Below are positions 22,913-26,610 of a stretch of 26,610 nt of DNA, piece after piece. The DNA lies in NCBI GenBank assembly GCA_004557905.1, contig SFFH01000022.1:1-26610 (forward strand). The letters are read 5' to 3'. This DNA is from Clostridiales bacterium. Its GTDB lineage: Bacteria; Bacillota; Clostridia; Christensenellales; Aristaeellaceae. The first letter of the stretch is position 1; each line of letters begins with the position of its first letter. The translations under genes and the position numbers were made by a program. The notes beneath the pieces are model-generated. The model did not search any database and was not told the origin of the DNA. It saw only the letters and a list, made by a program, of their open reading frames with translations.

Positions 22913-22933
22913 AAAAAGCGGGCCAAGCCCGCT
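22913..22933 (-). terminator. Second terminator downstream of trhA
   Basis: On the - strand AGCGGGC-TTG-GCCCGCT is a perfect 7-bp stem followed by TTTTTGTTTTG. It lies about 80 bases beyond the first terminator and just before the pucR promoter. Confidence 0.8.
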
Positions 22934-23010
22934 CCCTCTTCCGAAACGCTTGGCAGCGCGGCGCTTCCCTGTGCCCGCCGCACGGCAGTTTGCGTGGTTC
23001 TCCCACATGC

Positions 23011-23036
23011 AAAAAGCGGAGGGAAATCCCTCCGCC
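23011..23036 (-). terminator. First terminator downstream of trhA
   Basis: On the - strand GGCGGAGGGA / TCCCTCCGC gives a 9-bp stem with a 2-base centre (loop opens to about 4) followed by TTTTTG. It lies a few bases after the trhA stop codon. Confidence 0.88.
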
Positions 23037-23039
23037 AGA

Positions 23040-23720
23040 TCAAAGTACGTACAGCAGAATCGCCAGCATGTGCAGCACGCTGCCCGCAATCACGAACAGA
23101 TGAAACACGCTGTGCATGTACTTCTGCGTACGGCCCAGGCCGTAGAGCACCGCGCCCACCGTGTAGCACACGCCGCCCATCAGGATCAGCCAGAAGCCGC
23201 CCCAGCTGACCGCCTGAATCAGCAATCCGATTTTGAGGACGATGCACCAGCCGATGCCCAGATAGCAGATCATCGAGAAGACCGCGTACTTCTTCAGGTC
23301 AATCGCCGTCAGCGTGATGCCCAGCGCCGCCAGCGCCCATACCGTGCCAAACAGGATCCAGCTTGTCCTCGGGTCAATCGGCCGCATGGCGCTCAGCAGG
23401 ATCGGCGTGTAGGTGCCGGCGATCAGCAGATAGATCGTGCAGTGATCCAGCACCTGCATCACCCGCTTGGCCATGCCGTCGTGCAGGCCGTGGTAAACGC
23501 TGGACATCGTATAGAGCACGATCATCGATACGCCATAGACGATCGACCCCGCCACGCCGTAGCCGTTGCGGTGAACCGCGGAGACGACAATGCACAGCAC
23601 CAGCGCCGCGACGCCGATAGCGCTGCCCACGATGTGGGAGATCATGTTGAATCGTTCTTCTCCCCTGGTGTACACCGGCATCTGCCGGTCCCTGAGCTTC
23701 GTTCTCTTGCGTCTCTGCAT
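23040..23720 (-). CDS. trhA: Hemolysin III / TrhA-family membrane protein
   Basis: The 226-residue protein has about seven hydrophobic helices and the PAQR/HlyIII signatures: GEERFNMISHIVGSAIG, SSVYHGLHD, DHCTIYLLIAGTYTPILLS, and the C-terminal HSVFHLFVIAGSVLHMLAI. The conserved Ser, His and Asp residues in these motifs form the proposed metal site of the family. Haemolytic activity is not established for most members; they act in membrane homeostasis. ATG 23720 is chosen because AGGAGG lies 7 bases upstream, against one base for the ATG at 23726. It has its own strong promoter just after the ATPase stop, and a perfect 21-base palindrome lies over its expected transcription start. Confidence 0.92.
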   Translation of the reverse strand: MQRRKRTKLRDRQMPVYTRGEERFNMISHIVGSAIGVAALVLCIVVSAVHRNGYGVAGSIVYGVSMIVLYTMSSVYHGLHDGMAKRVMQVLDHCTIYLLIAGTYTPILLSAMRPIDPRTSWILFGTVWALAALGITLTAIDLKKYAVFSMICYLGIGWCIVLKIGLLIQAVSWGGFWLILMGGVCYTVGAVLYGLGRTQKYMHSVFHLFVIAGSVLHMLAILLYVL

Positions 23721-23734
23721 CGCCATTCCTCCTT

Positions 23735-23755
23735 ATCGGTTTTTCAAAAACCGAT
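23735..23755. promoter_or_regulatory. Perfect 21-base palindrome at the trhA transcription start
   Basis: ATCGGTTTTT-C-AAAAACCGAT is a perfect inverted repeat with 10-base arms. It begins 4 bases below the trhA -10 box and ends just before the AGGAGG site. It could be a repressor operator or an RNA hairpin in the 5' UTR. No U-run follows, so it is not a normal terminator. Confidence 0.7.
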
Positions 23756-23758
23756 CAA

Positions 23759-23787
23759 AGCATATCACAAATCTTCACTTCTGTCAA
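23759..23787 (-). promoter_or_regulatory. Promoter of trhA
   Basis: On the - strand, consensus TTGACA (23787-23782) and TATGCT (23764-23759) are separated by 17 bases. The -35 starts 3 bases after the ATPase stop codon, and no terminator separates the two genes. Confidence 0.85.
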
Positions 23788-23789
23788 CC

Positions 23790-26441
23790 TCATTTTTGCT
23801 TCGGTCGGTCCAATCTGCGCTGCATTGCCTTCACCAGCTCCATGATCGGGATGATGACCACGGCCAGGCCGAGCGCAATCGCGTACTCCGCGAGGCTGAT
23901 GGGCGTAAATTCAAACGCATTGGCGAGGAAGGGCACCTCGATGACCAGCGTGGTCAGCACGAGGGAGACGATCATCGCGCCGTAGAGGAACGCGTTGTGC
24001 GTTTTGAGGGTGAAGATCGAGCCGCGGCGGCTGCGCATGTTCAGGGAATGGAAGATCTCCACCATGGACAGCGTGAGGAACGCCATCGTCATGCCGTCCG
24101 GGCTGTTCACGAATGCCCACGTGCCGCTCTCCATGAAGTGGCCTACGGCATAGGAGAGCATCACCAGCGCCGTGACGACCGCGCCCTGGAAGAACACGTC
24201 AAACGCCATGCCGCCGGCAAAGACGCCCTCCTTCGGGTCGCGCGGCGGCTTCTTCATGCTGTCCGCTTCGCTCTTTTCCATGCCCAGCGCCAGCGCCGGG
24301 AAGCAGTCGGTGATCAGGTTGATCCACAGCAGGTGCACCGGCTGAAGGATCGTGAAGCCGATCAGCGTCGCGAAGAAGATGGAGAGCACCTCCGCCAGGT
24401 TGCTCGCCAGCAGGTACTGGATCGCCTTGCGGATGTTCGCGTAGATGCGGCGGCCCTCCTCCACGGCGGAGACGATCGTCGCGAAGTTGTCGTCGGAGAG
24501 CACCATGTCCGCGACGTTCTTGGTCACGTCCGTGCCGGTGATGCCCATGCCCACGCCAATATCCGCGCACTTGATGGACGGCGCGTCGTTCACGCCGTCG
24601 CCGGTCATCGCGGTGATCTTTCCGCGGGCCTTCCAGGCGTTCACGATGCGGACCTTGTGCTCCGGCTGCACGCGGGCGTAGACGGCGTAACGCTCGATGT
24701 TCTCCTTAAGCATCTCGTCGTCCATCTCGTCCAGCTGCGCGCCGGTGATCGCCTGCCCGCTGTTTTCGATGATGCCCAGCTCCATGCCAATGGCCACGGC
24801 GGTGTCCCTGTGGTCGCCGGTGATCATGATCGGCCGGATGCCCGCCTCGCGGCACTCAGCGATGGCCGTCTTCACCTCCGGGCGCACCGGGTCGATCATG
24901 CCGCACAGGCCGACGTACGTCAGGTTCTGCTCCAGCGCCTCCGGCGACATGTCGTCCGGCAGCTGCTCCCAGTCGCGCCTGGCCGCGCAGAGCACGCGCA
25001 GCGCCTTGTCGGCCATCCGCTTGTTCGCCGCCAGGATGTCTGCGCGGAGATCGTCGGTCATAGGAACGGCCTGTCCGCCGAGGAGCGCATGGCTGCATCG
25101 GCTGAGCACCACGTCCGGCGCGCCCTTGGTGAACTGCACGACGCCGTCCTTCGTCCGGTGCAGCGTGGTCATCATCTTGCGCATGGAGTCAAACGGCGCC
25201 TCGCCCACGCGCGGATACGCGCCGTACAGTGCGTCGCCCACGAGGCCCGCCTTCGCCGCGTCGTTCACCAGCGCGCACTCCGTCGGCTCGCCGATGGCCT
25301 CGCCCGCCGCCTCGTCGAATTTCGCGTCGCTGCACAGCGCCATCGCCGTGCGCAGCAGTGTCTCGTCGTCGCCGGCGTGCTCCACGACGGTCATCCTGTT
25401 CTGGGTCAGCGTGCCGGTCTTGTCCGAGCAGATGATCTGCGTGCAGCCCAGCGTCTCCACCGCGGTCAGCTTGCGGATGATCGCGTTCCTTTTGGACATG
25501 TTTGTCACGCCGATGGACAGCACCACCGTGACCACCGCCGCCAATCCCTCCGGGATCGCCGCCACGGCCAGCGACACCGCGACCATGAACGTATCCAGCA
25601 GCAGCGCGCCGCTCATGCCGGCGCTGCCCGCGCGCAGCACGCCCACACCAAAGATCACCGCGCAGATGCCCAGCACCAGCACGGTCAGGATACGGCTGAG
25701 CTGGCTCAGCTTGCGCTGCAGCGGGGTCTGCTCGTCCGCCGTCTGCGCCAGCGCGCCGGCGATCTTGCCCATCTCGGTGTTCATGCCCGTGCCGGTCACG
25801 ACCGCCGTGCCGCGGCCATAGACGACCGTGGAGCCCATGTACATCATGTTCCTGCGGTCGCCCAGCGGCACGTCCTTCGCATCCTCCAGGTTCAGGATGT
25901 CGATGAACTTGTTCACCGGCACGGATTCGCCCGTCAGCGCCGCCTCCTCGATCTTCAGGCTCGCACTGGTGAGGATACGTCCGTCCGCCGGCACCGCGTC
26001 GCCCGCCTCCAGCACCACAATGTCGCCCGGCACGAGCTCCTCGCTGCGCAGGACGGTCATTTTGCCGTCGCGCATGACCTTGCTGGTGGCCGCCGCCATC
26101 TCCTGCAGCGCCGCGATGGCCGCCTCGGCCTTGCTCTCCTGCACCACGCCCAGCACCGCGTTGACGATCACCACCGCCATGATGATGATCACGTCGGCAA
26201 AGGACTCGCCGGAATAGACCGCCGTGATACCGGAGATGATGGCCGCAGCGATCAGAATGATGATCATCGGATCGGCCAGCTCCCCAAGGAACCGCGCGAT
26301 CAGGGACTTCTTTTTGCCCTCCTGCAATTTGTTGGGGCCGGACTCCGCCAGGCGGTGCCCGGCCTCGGCCGTCGTCAGTCCCTCGGGCGAGGTATTCTGC
26401 GCCTTGAGCACAGCCTCGCAGCTTTCAAGATATGCTTTCAT
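23790..26441 (-). CDS. P2A-type cation ATPase (Ca2+/Mn2+ exporter), Mn2+-riboswitch controlled
   Basis: The 883-residue pump has the full P2-ATPase set: TGES at residues 170-173 (actuator domain), PEGL at 297-300, the phosphorylated Asp340 in DKTGTLT, KGAP at 439-442 (nucleotide binding), and TGDGVNDAP at 613-621. Ion-binding residues of the SERCA type are visible: Glu298 in M4, Asn681 and Glu684 in SNLAEV of M5, Asn708 and Asp712 in NLITD of M6. It should use ATP to expel Ca2+ or Mn2+ from the cytoplasm. The upstream yybP-ykoY riboswitch favours Mn2+ as the physiological signal. The start is ATG 26441, 7 bases after GGGAGG; the GTG at 26456 precedes that site and cannot be the main start. 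Ion choice needs measurement. Confidence 0.95.
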   Translation of the reverse strand: MKAYLESCEAVLKAQNTSPEGLTTAEAGHRLAESGPNKLQEGKKKSLIARFLGELADPMIIILIAAAIISGITAVYSGESFADVIIIMAVVIVNAVLGVVQESKAEAAIAALQEMAAATSKVMRDGKMTVLRSEELVPGDIVVLEAGDAVPADGRILTSASLKIEEAALTGESVPVNKFIDILNLEDAKDVPLGDRRNMMYMGSTVVYGRGTAVVTGTGMNTEMGKIAGALAQTADEQTPLQRKLSQLSRILTVLVLGICAVIFGVGVLRAGSAGMSGALLLDTFMVAVSLAVAAIPEGLAAVVTVVLSIGVTNMSKRNAIIRKLTAVETLGCTQIICSDKTGTLTQNRMTVVEHAGDDETLLRTAMALCSDAKFDEAAGEAIGEPTECALVNDAAKAGLVGDALYGAYPRVGEAPFDSMRKMMTTLHRTKDGVVQFTKGAPDVVLSRCSHALLGGQAVPMTDDLRADILAANKRMADKALRVLCAARRDWEQLPDDMSPEALEQNLTYVGLCGMIDPVRPEVKTAIAECREAGIRPIMITGDHRDTAVAIGMELGIIENSGQAITGAQLDEMDDEMLKENIERYAVYARVQPEHKVRIVNAWKARGKITAMTGDGVNDAPSIKCADIGVGMGITGTDVTKNVADMVLSDDNFATIVSAVEEGRRIYANIRKAIQYLLASNLAEVLSIFFATLIGFTILQPVHLLWINLITDCFPALALGMEKSEADSMKKPPRDPKEGVFAGGMAFDVFFQGAVVTALVMLSYAVGHFMESGTWAFVNSPDGMTMAFLTLSMVEIFHSLNMRSRRGSIFTLKTHNAFLYGAMIVSLVLTTLVIEVPFLANAFEFTPISLAEYAIALGLAVVIIPIMELVKAMQRRLDRPKQK

Positions 26442-26476
26442 GACTCTACCTCCCACTAAACTATATATATGAAATC

Positions 26477-26532
26477 AAAAACGAGACTTGCCTGCCGATT
26501 TCCCCATAGGGGAAACAACAGGTAAGTCTCGT
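26477..26532 (-). terminator. Riboswitch-controlled intrinsic terminator of the ATPase leader
   Basis: On the - strand ACGAGACTTACCTG (26532-26519) pairs with CAGGCAAGTCTCGT (26494-26481) apart from one A/C mismatch. An inner TTTCCCC/GGGGAAA hairpin and a TTTTT run at 26481-26477 complete it. Its 5' strand contains the 3' strand of the aptamer's P1 helix, so the two structures exclude each other. Confidence 0.88.
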
Positions 26533-26610
26533 CATTTCAAATGAAGCCAGGAACATGCGTTCCAGAGCTGTTGGCATCATCGCGCAGCGCGCTGACTACT
26601 CCCTTACGAG
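26519..26610 (-). ncRNA. yybP-ykoY (Mn2+) riboswitch aptamer, 5' end at the window edge
   Basis: The - strand leader of the ATPase gene begins GUAAGGGAGUAG and ends ACGAGACUUACCU. These are the hallmark ends of the yybP-ykoY class, (A)GGGGAGUAG and G(A)GACCUUU-like. P1 pairs GUAAG (26607-26603) with CUUAC (26526-26522). Internal parts include AUGAUGCCAACAGC, a GGAAC-GCAU-GUUCC hairpin and UGGC pairing back to GCCA. The class binds Mn2+ and commonly controls Mn2+ exporters and P-type ATPases. Binding would stabilise P1 and so prevent the terminator, turning the gene on. The extreme 5' bases of P1 may lie beyond the window. Confidence 0.87.

Noticed and set aside
22862..23089. Small - strand frame of 75 codons between trhA and pucR
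   Set aside because: It reads through an intrinsic terminator and the pucR promoter and has no ribosome site.
21804..26459. Open + strand frame of 1551 codons
   Set aside because: It runs antisense across pucR, trhA and the ATPase gene, through two terminators and a promoter. It has His/Arg/Gln-rich composition and no motif.

Overview
The window looks like chromosomal DNA from a GC-rich member of the Firmicutes, probably a gut-type Clostridia. The reasons are the Firmicutes gene families (murB-rapZ, a PucR regulator, DUF1653, azlCD, TrhA, a cytidylate-kinase-like protein), strong AGGAGG-type ribosome sites, sigma-A promoters with 17-base spacers, and a yybP-ykoY riboswitch. The exact taxon cannot be read from the sequence alone. 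No rRNA, tRNA, CRISPR array, phage gene or transposase was seen.

Layout. 1-3.4 kb (+): the 3' part of murB, broken by an apparent 32-base deletion; rapZ; and a diverged DUF255/YyaL-like protein without its cysteine motif. 3.6-6.7 kb (-): a SWIM/SNF2 helicase, divergent from thpR with interleaved promoters. 6.8-10.3 kb (+): thpR, a secreted four-repeat peptidoglycan-binding protein, and a LacI-family regulator. 10.6-12.5 kb (-): a PAP2 phosphatase and a MATE exporter. 12.6-13.3 kb (+): a HAD phosphatase. 13.5-15.4 kb (-): a cytidylate-kinase-like protein translationally coupled to a patatin-like lipase. 15.5-17.9 kb (+): an SH3/RCC1-type lipoprotein and an AlaX-like tRNA-editing protein. 18.2-26.4 kb (-): a compact DUF1653-azlC-azlD-NA37-M42 cluster, a PucR regulator, TrhA (hemolysin III family), and a P-type Ca2+/Mn2+ ATPase whose leader is a yybP-ykoY (Mn2+) riboswitch ending in an intrinsic terminator.

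The least explained feature is a family of five intergenic composite repeats (about 3.50, 10.26, 13.32, 17.82 and 21.53 kb). Each is a mosaic of short GC-rich hairpin modules. All four convergent gene junctions in the window carry one. Two long copies (about 330 bp) lie in inverted orientation around a 7.2 kb segment, and their roughly 100-bp core, bounded by CGCTTCGCG/CGCGAAGCG inverted repeats, is flipped relative to its own arms. The short copies also show both core orientations. Stem-preserving base changes between copies suggest selection on the hairpins. They resemble BIME/REP-type mosaics, but I do not recognise the family.

Functional links that can be argued: Mn2+-dependent control of the ATPase; amino-acid turnover and export (M42 aminopeptidase with AzlCD) in one transcription unit; and lipid or nucleotide chemistry (kinase-like protein with patatin). 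The other genes are housekeeping-like single genes or pairs with their own promoters.
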